This document shows positions 9,639 to 17,414 of a stretch of DNA of 64,000 bases, piece after piece (positions within the stretch are counted from its first letter, which is position 1; each line of letters opens with the position of its first letter). Position numbers and translations under genes: made by a program. A model generated the notes under the pieces. That model saw only the letters and a program-made list of their open reading frames with translations. It was not told the DNA's origin and ran no database searches. The DNA comes from Bacillus massiliglaciei. Lineage in GTDB: Bacteria > Bacillota > Bacilli > Bacillales > DSM-1321. The stretch is from positions 769,307 to 833,306 of the forward strand of contig NZ_LT622360.1 in assembly GCF_900098925.1 (NCBI RefSeq), read 5' to 3'.

Positions 9639-9746
9639 TTACTGCGATTGAATACAGTTGAATTCACCTTCAGAGTCATATGCCGAGCCCTTTTTTAAAG
9701 CTTTGTCGATGTCAGCGCCTTGTTCCCTAAAACGCTTTAGTAACAA
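9639..9746 (-). other. Possible short minus-strand ORF or gene remnant (35 codons)
   Basis: In the ccdA-yneI gap (9609-9814) the minus strand has an open frame from a TTG at 9746, reading about 35 codons with protein-like composition (includes FREQGADIDKALKKGSAYDS) and ending at 9639. No clear ribosome site precedes it. It may be a short gene or the decayed end of one; nothing else was seen in the gap. Confidence 0.25.
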
Positions 9747-9814
9747 TCGAAAGAGCCTGATTTAAAAACAAACATATAAATGACTAAGGTGGAATTTTTC
9801 AAGGAGGGAAATAA

Positions 9815-10174
9815 ATGAGTAGGGTATTGATTGTAGATGATGCTAAGTTTATAAGGGAAACCATCGCGCAGATACTGCAAAAAGCCGAGTTTCAAATTGT
9901 AGGAGAAGCAGAAAATGGTTTTGAAGCGATCAGTTTATACCGCACCTTAAAGCCCGATCTCGTTATTATGGATATTACTATGCCTCATATGAGCGGAATT
10001 GATGCTGTAAAGGAGATAAAAAAAGAATATCCCGCGGCAAGGATTATTATGTGTTCAGCTATAGGTCAGCAAAGAATGGTAATAGAGGCTCTTGAAGCGG
10101 GGGCCCGTGATTTCATTATCAAACCGTTTGATGAAATAGGTGTACTAGAATCCATTCGCCGGGTATTTTCTTAA
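9815..10174 (+). CDS. yneI: YneI (CcdB), stand-alone CheY-like response regulator
   Basis: A 119-residue single receiver domain without an output domain. The acidic pair Asp8/Asp9, phospho-acceptor Asp53 (LVIMDITMP), Ser81 switch residue and Lys103 (IIKPFD) are all present. AAGGAGGGAAATAA precedes the start. It lies between ccdA and yneJ, a conserved arrangement. In B. subtilis it is dispensable for cytochrome c synthesis. No kinase gene is nearby. Confidence 0.93.
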   Translation: MSRVLIVDDAKFIRETIAQILQKAEFQIVGEAENGFEAISLYRTLKPDLVIMDITMPHMSGIDAVKEIKKEYPAARIIMCSAIGQQRMVIEALEAGARDFIIKPFDEIGVLESIRRVFS

Positions 10175-10264
10175 ATAAAGAGTATACTTGCTTAACTAAA
10201 ATGAGTGCTATATACTTTTTATAAAGATTGAAGTTAGGGTCCAATTTTGAAAAGGGATGATTAG

Positions 10265-10741
10265 ATGATATATATAACAACGGGCTTGGCGCTTATTATG
10301 GCACTTGTCATATTTAAATTTAGGATGAAAGAAACGGAAAGGCCGGTTAATGCCAAGAATATTATCCTGCCGCCTATCTTCATGAGTACAGGTGCGTTAA
10401 TGTTTATCTTCCCGATTTTTCACCTGAATGGTTCTCAATTCCTTGAAGCAATCTTTACTGGTATGGTTTTCTCATTGCTGCTTATTAAAACATCTAAGTT
10501 TGAGATAAGAGAAAATCAAATATATATGCAGCGTTCAAAAGCTTTTATCTTTATTTTAATCGGCCTTTTGGTTATTAGGCTGATTGCCAAAATAGTATTG
10601 GGCACATCGATCGAATACGGTCCGTTAAGCGGGATGTTTTTCATTTTGGCTCTTGGAATGATCTTTCCTTGGAGAATTGTTATGTACTTACAATATAAAA
10701 AGCTTAAAGAGACTTTTTTTGGCAATGGAAAGATGGCCTAG
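10265..10741 (+). CDS. yneJ: YneJ (CcdC) membrane protein
   Basis: A 158-residue integral membrane protein with about four or five helices (for example residues 2-18, 36-54, 60-78, 92-112 and 118-140). It belongs to the CcdC family found next to ccdA in bacilli; the function is unknown. The start follows AAAGGGATGATTAG. A terminator follows the stop by 12 bases. Confidence 0.9.
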   Translation: MIYITTGLALIMALVIFKFRMKETERPVNAKNIILPPIFMSTGALMFIFPIFHLNGSQFLEAIFTGMVFSLLLIKTSKFEIRENQIYMQRSKAFIFILIGLLVIRLIAKIVLGTSIEYGPLSGMFFILALGMIFPWRIVMYLQYKKLKETFFGNGKMA

Positions 10742-10752
10742 TTTATCAGTTA

Positions 10753-10778
10753 AACCCTCCGGTCCGGGAGGGTCTTTT
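10753..10778 (+). terminator. Terminator after yneJ
   Basis: ACCCTCC-GGTC-CGGGAGGGT followed by CTTTT. Confidence 0.75.
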
Positions 10779-10844
10779 GCTTATTTAAGCAGTATTTCTG
10801 CAATTTAAAGATCCATATAATCATGAAGAAAAGAGCTGACAGAT

Positions 10845-11153
10845 ATGATTAGACAAATTCAATTGGATGACAAGATATTAGAAGTAGAAGAATGTAACTT
10901 GCATAAAAAGCAGACTAGTCAGGACGGTGAATTTCTGCGGGAAGTTCATTTTTCTATAAAAGTGACGAATGAAAAATATCATGAGATCACAACCCTGCTT
11001 TACCGAATGAATTTTAATGTTTTTATACCTGAATTAAATATGAGATTCCCGGCGAAAATTACAAATTACACGGCTCCTTTTACTAATCTTTATGTGGAAG
11101 GAAATGAGGGAGTGTTTTCATTGATTCTGGTTGAAGTGCCGCAGGAAGCCTAA
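10845..11153 (+). CDS. DUF3219 (YkvR-like) protein
   Basis: A 102-residue soluble protein resembling B. subtilis YkvR (DUF3219): the shared features are VTxExYHxITxLLYxxxFNVxIPExxxxFxxxITNYTxxxTNLY in the middle. It is predicted to be mostly beta. The function is unknown. It sits between yneJ and yneK, where B. subtilis has no such gene, so its location is specific to this lineage. Confidence 0.8.
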   Translation: MIRQIQLDDKILEVEECNLHKKQTSQDGEFLREVHFSIKVTNEKYHEITTLLYRMNFNVFIPELNMRFPAKITNYTAPFTNLYVEGNEGVFSLILVEVPQEA

Positions 11154-11227
11154 CCCCTCTCCTTCTTGTAAAATTTTCCTTTCGTCACTATAATAAAAGC
11201 AAAGGAAAATCGGGGAGGGCGGAGCAT

Positions 11228-11656
11228 TTGCTTGAAGGCTGGTTTTTATGGTTTATCCTTTTCTGGATTGTTATCTTAATTTCTTTAATGTGTATTGGCG
11301 GCTTCTTTATGTTTAGAAAATTTTTGAAGAGATTGCCGAAAACGGACGGGAAGTCGGATATGGATTGGGAAGAATATTATATTTCGGAAACCAGACATAT
11401 GTGGAAACAGGAGGAAATTGATCTTTTGGAGGATTTGGTTCACCCAGTACCTGAGCTATTCAGAGATGTAGCACGGCAAAAAATAGCAGGGAAAATAGGA
11501 GAGCTGGCTTTACAGGAAAGAGTGACTGCGATTTCCCAGGATTTAATCTTCAGAGGCTATATTTTGGCCACTCCTAAAAGAGATCATAAATTTTTGAAAA
11601 AAAAGCTGATTGAACGGAATGTTGATATTAAGACATATGAAAACTTTTTTATCTAA
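11228..11656 (+). CDS. yneK: YneK, DUF2621 membrane-anchored protein
   Basis: A 142-residue protein with one N-terminal transmembrane helix (residues 5-28) and a cytoplasmic domain opening with KTDGKSDMDWEEYY, characteristic of the DUF2621/YneK family. The start is TTG at 11228 after GGGGAGGGCGGAG. Function unknown. A terminator (11659-11686) follows directly. Confidence 0.87.
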   Translation: MLEGWFLWFILFWIVILISLMCIGGFFMFRKFLKRLPKTDGKSDMDWEEYYISETRHMWKQEEIDLLEDLVHPVPELFRDVARQKIAGKIGELALQERVTAISQDLIFRGYILATPKRDHKFLKKKLIERNVDIKTYENFFI

Positions 11657-11658
11657 GG

Positions 11659-11686
11659 AAACAGGCTGTTCTAAGCCTGTTTTTTG
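11659..11686 (+). terminator. Terminator after yneK
   Basis: AAACAGGCT-GTTCTA-AGCCTGTTTTTT hairpin. Confidence 0.85.
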
Positions 11687-11804
11687 ATTTGGTAAAAGTA
11701 GAACACCTGTGCGTGGACAAAAACTTTTTGTTATAATAATGAGAAATGAGTGGATTCAGCCAGACGTCATTTCTGCTGAAATCATATTTTCATAGAAGAG
11801 GTGA

Positions 11805-12956
11805 ATGAAAGTGAAATTTATTCATACTGCAGATTGGCATCTTGGCAAAATCGTTCATGGTATACATATGACCGAAAATCAAAGACATGCTTTATTGCAA
11901 TTTATTGATATATTGACAGAAGAAAAGCCAGATGCGGTTATTATTGCAGGCGATTTATATGATCGTTCAGTTCCGCCGACAGAAGCCGTTAATTTACTGG
12001 ACGAAATTTTTTATAAAATTAATGTGGAAATGAGTATTCCAATTGTAGCCATTGCGGGAAATCATGACTCTGCTGAGCGTCTTTCATTTGGATCTTCCTG
12101 GTATAAGAAAAGCAAATTATTTATTCAGGGGAAAATGACGCCGCTTTGTGAATCCGTACAAATAGAAGGTGTGAACTTCTATTGCATCCCGTATGCAGAG
12201 CCTGGTACAGTAAGGCATATTTATGAAGACGACAGTATTTCAAGCCATCAGGATGCAATGAAAGTGATCATGGGCCGAATTGAGGAAAAGCTGAATCCGA
12301 ACGAACCTAATGTACTGGTTGGGCATGCGTTTGTTTTAGGCGGGAAAACCAGCGATTCTGAGCGAATTCTTAGTGTGGGCGGTTCAGGCTGTGTATCTGC
12401 AGATCTTTTTGAAGCTTTTCATTACACTGCTTTAGGGCATCTTCACAGTCCGGACGCTATTAAGCACCCGACTGTTTACTATTCGGGTTCACTTATGAAA
12501 TATTCTTTTTCTGAAGCAAAGCAAAAGAAATCCATTTCGATTGTGGAAGTGAATGATCAAGGAGAATTTGATCTCCGTTACCGGACCTTGACGCCAAAGC
12601 ATGATATGCGGGAACTGAGCGGGCATATGGAAGAATTGTTGGATCCTTCTTTTTATCAAGCTCAGCAAACGGAGGATTATCTTAAAATTACTCTTTTGGA
12701 TGAGGGGGCCCTTATGGATCCGATTAATCGCCTCCGTGAAGTTTATCCCAATGTGCTGCATCTCGAACGAAAACTGGACTTAATCGATATGAGGAGAAAG
12801 CAGGCGTTTTCTTCTGTGAAAAATGAACGGATGTCAGAGCTTGATTTGTTTGAAACATTTTATAATGAAATGACAGAACGGGAATTTGACCAAAGAAAAA
12901 AGAATGTCATGATTCAAATTATGGAGGCTGTCAGGAAAGAGGAGGCAGCGAAATGA
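11805..12956 (+). CDS. sbcD: SbcD, Mre11-type nuclease subunit
   Basis: A 383-residue metallophosphoesterase, the nuclease half of SbcCD, which cuts hairpins and protein-blocked DNA ends. Metal-binding motifs run in order: HTADWHLGK (7-15), GDLYDRS (about 49-55), GNHDS (about 85-89), GHAFV and GHLHSP (about 207-212). A C-terminal capping domain follows. AGAGGTG precedes the start. It overlaps sbcC by four bases (ATGA), indicating coupled translation. In B. subtilis sbcDC lies with addBA, so its place in the yne block is unusual. Confidence 0.95.
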   Translation: MKVKFIHTADWHLGKIVHGIHMTENQRHALLQFIDILTEEKPDAVIIAGDLYDRSVPPTEAVNLLDEIFYKINVEMSIPIVAIAGNHDSAERLSFGSSWYKKSKLFIQGKMTPLCESVQIEGVNFYCIPYAEPGTVRHIYEDDSISSHQDAMKVIMGRIEEKLNPNEPNVLVGHAFVLGGKTSDSERILSVGGSGCVSADLFEAFHYTALGHLHSPDAIKHPTVYYSGSLMKYSFSEAKQKKSISIVEVNDQGEFDLRYRTLTPKHDMRELSGHMEELLDPSFYQAQQTEDYLKITLLDEGALMDPINRLREVYPNVLHLERKLDLIDMRRKQAFSSVKNERMSELDLFETFYNEMTEREFDQRKKNVMIQIMEAVRKEEAAK

Positions 12957-15900
12957 AACCATTAGTATTAACGATGAAGGCTTTTGGGCCGTATGCCGGT
13001 AAGGAAATTATCGATTTTCAGTCATTGGGGAACAGGACCATGTTTGTAATTTCAGGAAAAACAGGGGCAGGAAAGACAACCATATTTGACGGTATCAGTT
13101 ATGCCATTTATGGCAAGGCAAGCGGGGAAGACCGGAACGGACAGGAACTGCGGAGCCAGTTTGCTGAACATGATGTTTTAACAGAGGTGGAACTGAATTT
13201 TACATTGAAGCAAAAGCAGTATACCATTAAACGTTCTCCTCAGCAGGAACGAAAGAAAAAATCGGGAGAAGGTACGACACAAATTGGCGCCAAGGCAGAG
13301 CTGTATGAATGGGAACCTGATGGAAGTTCTAAAAAGCTGCTCGGATCCAATGTTCGGGAAGTGGATGAAAAAATAAAATCTCTAATTGGTTTGGATGCGA
13401 ATCAATTCAGGCAGATCCTGATGATTCCTCAGGGGGAATTTAGGAAATTGCTTATTTCCGAAAGTAAAGATAAGGAACAGATTCTTCAAAGACTTTTTCA
13501 TACGGAGTTATTTAAGAAAGTAGAGGAAAAGCTGAAGGAAGAAGCCTCTTTACTAAAAAAACAAGCAGAAGAAAATGCACGGGAAAGAAGACAGTTCATC
13601 AAGGAAATCCTTCCGTTGGAAAGCGAATCACTCTTGGAAGAAATGAATTCGGAGATGCCGGATGAAATAAAGACAATGGCGTTGCTTAATGAATGGATTC
13701 AGTCAACAGAAGAGGTCATCCATCAGCACGAACAGGGGATTTTAGAAAAGCAAAAAGTGCGTGATCAAGTTCATAAGGAAATTTCTAAAGCAGAAGACGT
13801 GTTGAAAAGCTTCGAGGAAAAGGACAGGCTGCTGAATGAAAAAAACAATCTGGAAGCTGTGCGTCCTGAGTCAGAAGAAAAGAGAGAAGCCATTCAAAGG
13901 GCCCGGCAGGCAGCTGTTCTTGAAAAGCAAGAACAATTTTATTTACGAATTGGCAATGAATTTCAGCAAGTGAGCAAGGATAAGGAGCTTTTATCCGGTC
14001 AAATGAGTCTTCTTCAAGAAAAACTGGAAAAGGTACAAGATTTTTATAATGCTGAAATACTGAAAACAGCCGAGCGCGAAAAGGCACAGAAGCGGGTGCA
14101 CGACCTTGAACATCTGGAAGCATCTGTTCAGGATTATGCATTGCTGAATAAAGAAGTGAAAATGGCTGAGGGAGCTTTGGACAAATCCATGGCCGTACTA
14201 AAGAGTACAGAGACGCAGCTTGCTAAACAGGAGAGAACCTGGGAGCAGCTATGGGAGCGAAAAGAAGAATGTGAAAAAGCAGCTCTTGAATATGCGGATC
14301 TTGGAATGGCGGCAGAAAAAAACCGTCAGCTTCTTCACTCAATCGAAAAACTATCTGCGCTAAAAGAGGAATTGGAGCAAAAGAGAGACTTCATGGAGAA
14401 AAGGAAAGAGCTGTATAAACACTATCTTTCTGAGTACGAACAGAAACAGAAAGGCCTTGAAGAACTTCAGGAACAGTTTCGCACAAGCCAGGCTGGACTT
14501 CTGGCTCTCACTCTTAAGGAAGGCTCGCCTTGTGCTGTTTGCGGTTCTGTGCATCACCCCCATCCGGCTGTTCTGCCTGATGAATCCCCTTCCGAGGCTT
14601 TCGTTAGCAGCCAAAAAGAGGCTCTTGGTGAGATAGACAAAAAAAGAGCGAAAGCTGAGACCGAGTTTTATCAGGCAGAATCGATGTGTATGTCCCTCCA
14701 AAAAGAAATAGATGAAAAAGAGCGAGAGATGAAAGAGTGTCTCCCTGATTTTGATTTAACGGCAATAGAAGAGCACAGGATCCAAATCGCTAAAAAATCA
14801 TTAGAGTTTGATCAATCTCTAAAAAAACTGTTATCTAAAAAAGAGCAGCTTCAAGAAGTAGAAAAAAAACTAAAAACCTTGAAGCAGGAAACAGCTGAGC
14901 TAAAAAATCTGCTGTCAGAATGCAAGCAAGAAGCAGAAGTTTCTCAATCCCTGTATTTTGAAAAGAAAGCCAGGCTTTCTTCTTTAAAAGCTTCCCTTCC
15001 GGAGGAGCTGAGAACGGAACAGGGGTACTTTACCGCCTTAAATAATGCAAAACAAATCTATAAAAGTCTTGAGGACTCATTGAAAAAGGCCCAATCAGAC
15101 CTGCAGAATACAAAGGAAGAGGAAGCTGGTGCCAAGGCAAAATGGGAAGCATTGAACGTAAGAGAAGAGAGCTTGCGCAAGGAATTAGAAACAGAACGGA
15201 GTAAATTTCTCAGCGATATGAAAAATCAAGGGTTTTCATCTTATAAAGAATATACTTCTGCCAAGAAAACAGAGCAAGATATCAGCCGGCTTGAGATGCA
15301 GGTCCGTGTATTTGAGCAAAAAGTACAGGCAAATATCAGTCTCCTGCATGATCTTGAATTAAGGCTCAAAGGTGTAGACAAGCCAGATCTCCAAGGGCTG
15401 AAAAACACTTTCTTATTGATAAATGACCAGCTTGAGGAACAAAGAGCAAGAAAAACACAAGTGGAAGCAGCGTGGGAAAAAAATAAGGGCATCGCTATCA
15501 AAATTAAGGAGAGCCAAGAGCGTCTAAAGGAATTGGAAGAAGAATACGCGGTGGTCGGCCATCTTGCTGATATATCCAAAGGGCAAAACCCTTTCCGAAT
15601 TACGTTTGAAAGGTTTGTCCTTGCGGCATTTTTGGACGATATATTAAAAGCGGCAAACGTGAGGCTTTTAAAGATGACCAGCGGACGTTATCAGCTTCTC
15701 AGAAAATTGGATCCAACGAGGAAGAATATTCAAAGCGGGCTCGAGGTTGCGGTGTATGATCAATACACAGGACAGGAAAGGCATGTAAAGACCCTTTCGG
15801 GAGGAGAAAGCTTTAAAGCTTCGTTATCATTGGCCTTAGGACTTGCGGATGTTGTACAGGAGCATGCTGGCGGAATTTCCCTTGAAACCATGTTCATTGA

Positions 15901-16090
15901 CGAAGGGTTTGGAACACTGGACCCTGAATCTTTAGATCATGCTATAGAGGCTCTGATGGATATTCAGAGCACCGGCCGCCTTGTCGGGATTATTTCACAT
16001 GTTCCGGATTTAAAGGAGCGAATTGATGCAAGACTGGAAGTGACGGCAACCCAAAAGGGCAGCCGAACATCATTTTATTTTTCGAGTTAA
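12953..16090 (+). CDS. sbcC: SbcC, Rad50-type ATPase subunit
   Basis: A 1045-residue SMC-like ATPase. Walker A is GKTGAGKTT (about residues 35-43). Two long coiled-coil arms (about 190-500 and 560-850) meet at a zinc hook CAVC at about 527-530. The ABC signature LSGGESFKASLSLALG and Walker B MFIDEGFGTLD are near the C-terminus. It partners SbcD in ATP-driven processing of DNA ends and hairpins. The long frame is fully intact, in contrast to the broken genes beyond 55.9 kb. Confidence 0.96.
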   Translation: MKPLVLTMKAFGPYAGKEIIDFQSLGNRTMFVISGKTGAGKTTIFDGISYAIYGKASGEDRNGQELRSQFAEHDVLTEVELNFTLKQKQYTIKRSPQQERKKKSGEGTTQIGAKAELYEWEPDGSSKKLLGSNVREVDEKIKSLIGLDANQFRQILMIPQGEFRKLLISESKDKEQILQRLFHTELFKKVEEKLKEEASLLKKQAEENARERRQFIKEILPLESESLLEEMNSEMPDEIKTMALLNEWIQSTEEVIHQHEQGILEKQKVRDQVHKEISKAEDVLKSFEEKDRLLNEKNNLEAVRPESEEKREAIQRARQAAVLEKQEQFYLRIGNEFQQVSKDKELLSGQMSLLQEKLEKVQDFYNAEILKTAEREKAQKRVHDLEHLEASVQDYALLNKEVKMAEGALDKSMAVLKSTETQLAKQERTWEQLWERKEECEKAALEYADLGMAAEKNRQLLHSIEKLSALKEELEQKRDFMEKRKELYKHYLSEYEQKQKGLEELQEQFRTSQAGLLALTLKEGSPCAVCGSVHHPHPAVLPDESPSEAFVSSQKEALGEIDKKRAKAETEFYQAESMCMSLQKEIDEKEREMKECLPDFDLTAIEEHRIQIAKKSLEFDQSLKKLLSKKEQLQEVEKKLKTLKQETAELKNLLSECKQEAEVSQSLYFEKKARLSSLKASLPEELRTEQGYFTALNNAKQIYKSLEDSLKKAQSDLQNTKEEEAGAKAKWEALNVREESLRKELETERSKFLSDMKNQGFSSYKEYTSAKKTEQDISRLEMQVRVFEQKVQANISLLHDLELRLKGVDKPDLQGLKNTFLLINDQLEEQRARKTQVEAAWEKNKGIAIKIKESQERLKELEEEYAVVGHLADISKGQNPFRITFERFVLAAFLDDILKAANVRLLKMTSGRYQLLRKLDPTRKNIQSGLEVAVYDQYTGQERHVKTLSGGESFKASLSLALGLADVVQEHAGGISLETMFIDEGFGTLDPESLDHAIEALMDIQSTGRLVGIISHVPDLKERIDARLEVTATQKGSRTSFYFSS

Positions 16091-16124
16091 CGATCAGATA
16101 AAATTAATCATCACAGTGGATTTG

Positions 16125-16157
16125 ACTCCGGCTCGTTTATTTGGCCGGAGTTTTTTA
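16125..16157 (+). terminator. Terminator between sbcC and cotM
   Basis: ACTCCGGC...GCCGGAGTTTTTT. It ends sbcC; the complementary side is less T-rich, so termination of the convergent cotM is less sure. Confidence 0.8.
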
Positions 16158-16171
16158 CATACTTAAAGGAT

Positions 16172-16558
16172 CTATTCAATTTGAATTCTCTGTGTATTGG
16201 AAGCTGTTTCGTGTTTAAAGATATGGATCGTTAGCAGACTGTGCCTGAATTCTGCTTTAATTTTATGAGTAGCAATGGGAAAAGGAAATGGGATGCTGCG
16301 TGAAACAGATGGCTGATTATTTTGCTTTTCTTTCTTTATAAAAATGGAAATTTCGTTTTCATCTAACTGGATCGATATATCTTCAAGTTCAACATGTTCA
16401 AGAATCGCTTCAACGGTGTATTCCTCATTATCTTCATAAATATCTATAAAAAACAGCTGATTATCGAGCATTGCAATGTTGGGATCAAGAAAATAATTCT
16501 TTACCCATTCGTTAAATTTTTTTGTCTCGCTTTTTGAAACAGGATTAGATTTTGACAT
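16172..16558 (-). CDS. cotM: CotM, Hsp20-like spore coat protein
   Basis: A 128-residue alpha-crystallin-type protein of the outer spore coat. The Hsp20 fold spans about residues 40-127 (SIQLDENEISIFIKK and the closing IKAEFRHSLLTIHI). Length and location beside sspP/sspO and acnA match B. subtilis cotM, which is expressed late in the mother cell under sigma-K with GerE. No promoter was assigned. Confidence 0.87.
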   Translation of the reverse strand: MSKSNPVSKSETKKFNEWVKNYFLDPNIAMLDNQLFFIDIYEDNEEYTVEAILEHVELEDISIQLDENEISIFIKKEKQNNQPSVSRSIPFPFPIATHKIKAEFRHSLLTIHIFKHETASNTQRIQIE

Positions 16559-16632
16559 AATCTTCTTTACCCCCGGATGCCCCTTTGCTCACATTATATG
16601 CTTGCTTTACTCCGGTTGGTGATTAAGAAATT

Positions 16633-16664
16633 ATTGCCGGCCTCCAAAAGGAAGCCGGCAATTT
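16633..16664 (-). terminator. Hairpin terminator after sspP
   Basis: On the minus strand ATTGCCGGC-TTCC...GGA-GGCCGGCAAT forms a long stem at the end of the sspO-sspP operon, between it and cotM. Confidence 0.65.
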
Positions 16665-16804
16665 TACATATCATGATGTGTATTATGCTTTTGGCGTGTA
16701 TGATTTCTGTTTTTCACTTTATGGGAACCTTTCAGAGGAGCAGGCTGTCCGCCTTTTCCTTCATTTGGGAGCTTTGTATTTTTTCTTTGCTGATCCAATT
16801 TCAT
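16664..16804 (-). CDS. sspP: SspP, small acid-soluble spore protein P
   Basis: A 46-residue basic protein read from 16804, with GGAGGTGCG directly before the ATG. It carries the SspP signature [23 protein letters not shown] and ends HHDM, as in B. subtilis SspP. It is packed in the forespore core. It follows sspO in a two-gene minus-strand operon. It is too short for default ORF tracks, and the plus-strand ORF at 16577-16828 is only its shadow. Confidence 0.92.
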   Translation of the reverse strand: MKLDQQRKNTKLPNEGKGGQPAPLKGSHKVKNRNHTRQKHNTHHDM

Positions 16805-16847
16805 CGCACCTCCTACAAAATACTGTAAAGCTTCTTATCGAAAGGAA

Positions 16848-17006
16848 TTATTGATTTTTCTTCCTTTTTTTATTGTTTTGCTTTTGTTCTTCCGATAGCG
16901 GGAAATTAAGAGGCCCTGCAAATTCCTCGTTATAGCCGGCACCTGCACCTTGTCCCTTGGCATCATTCATGCCTGGAATTACATGATTCGCTTTTCTTTT
17001 TTTCAT
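16848..17006 (-). CDS. sspO: SspO, small acid-soluble spore protein O
   Basis: A 52-residue protein read from 17006, with GGAGG about 5 bases before the ATG. The N-terminus [20 protein letters not shown] and the C-terminus [14 protein letters not shown] match SspO (formerly CotK). It is a minor forespore core protein, made under sigma-G in B. subtilis together with sspP. It lies divergent from acnA. No convincing sigma-G hexamers could be picked by eye. Confidence 0.93.
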   Translation of the reverse strand: MKKRKANHVIPGMNDAKGQGAGAGYNEEFAGPLNFPLSEEQKQNNKKRKKNQ

Positions 17007-17182
17007 TTTGCACCTCCAACCATATTTTTTGTCAAAAGACTGGCCTTATGTAAGGGAAATAAAACTGAAGGTGGAAATTTTATTAAGATAATGAAAGGAA
17101 GAGGAATTCACGATTAAATAAAAACAAACTGTATATAAATTCCATGTTTTTCAATTAAGGAAAAAGGATGAGGGATTTTCTA

Positions 17183-17197
17183 ATAAGAAAAACTTAT
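17183..17197. promoter_or_regulatory. CcpC-type operator upstream of aconitase
   Basis: A perfect ATAA-N7-TTAT dyad (17183-17186 and 17194-17197), centred about 60 bases before the predicted start point. In B. subtilis the citrate-responsive repressor CcpC binds the same dyad near -66 of citB. A further TTAT at 17226-17229 could be the downstream half site. Confidence 0.6.
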
Positions 17198-17214
17198 CAA
17201 AAACAATAACATTC

Positions 17215-17244
17215 TTGTTATTTACTTATACCAAAATTTATAAT
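17215..17244 (+). promoter_or_regulatory. acnA sigma-A promoter
   Basis: -35 TTGTTA (17215-17220), an 18-base spacer and -10 TATAAT (17239-17244). It predicts a leader of about 165 bases before the acnA start codon, containing a small TGGTT/AACCA inverted repeat near 17338-17355. Confidence 0.65.
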
Positions 17245-17414
17245 ACAATAAATTCGAAAGGGAAGTTGGGGATGGAGAAAGAATAGATCTTTCGACGAAA
17301 ACTGACTTTTTACTTAATAATTTTTTTATTGGTAAACATGGTTGTAACATAACCACGTTTTGCTTCTGTGTGCAGAATTGTGTTCTGCTAGTCTTAATAG
17401 GGGGTAATATTGTA

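Noticed and set aside
16577-16828. 83-codon plus-strand frame over sspP
   Set aside because: The sspP gene on the minus strand has a clear ribosome site and family signature; the plus frame is its shadow.
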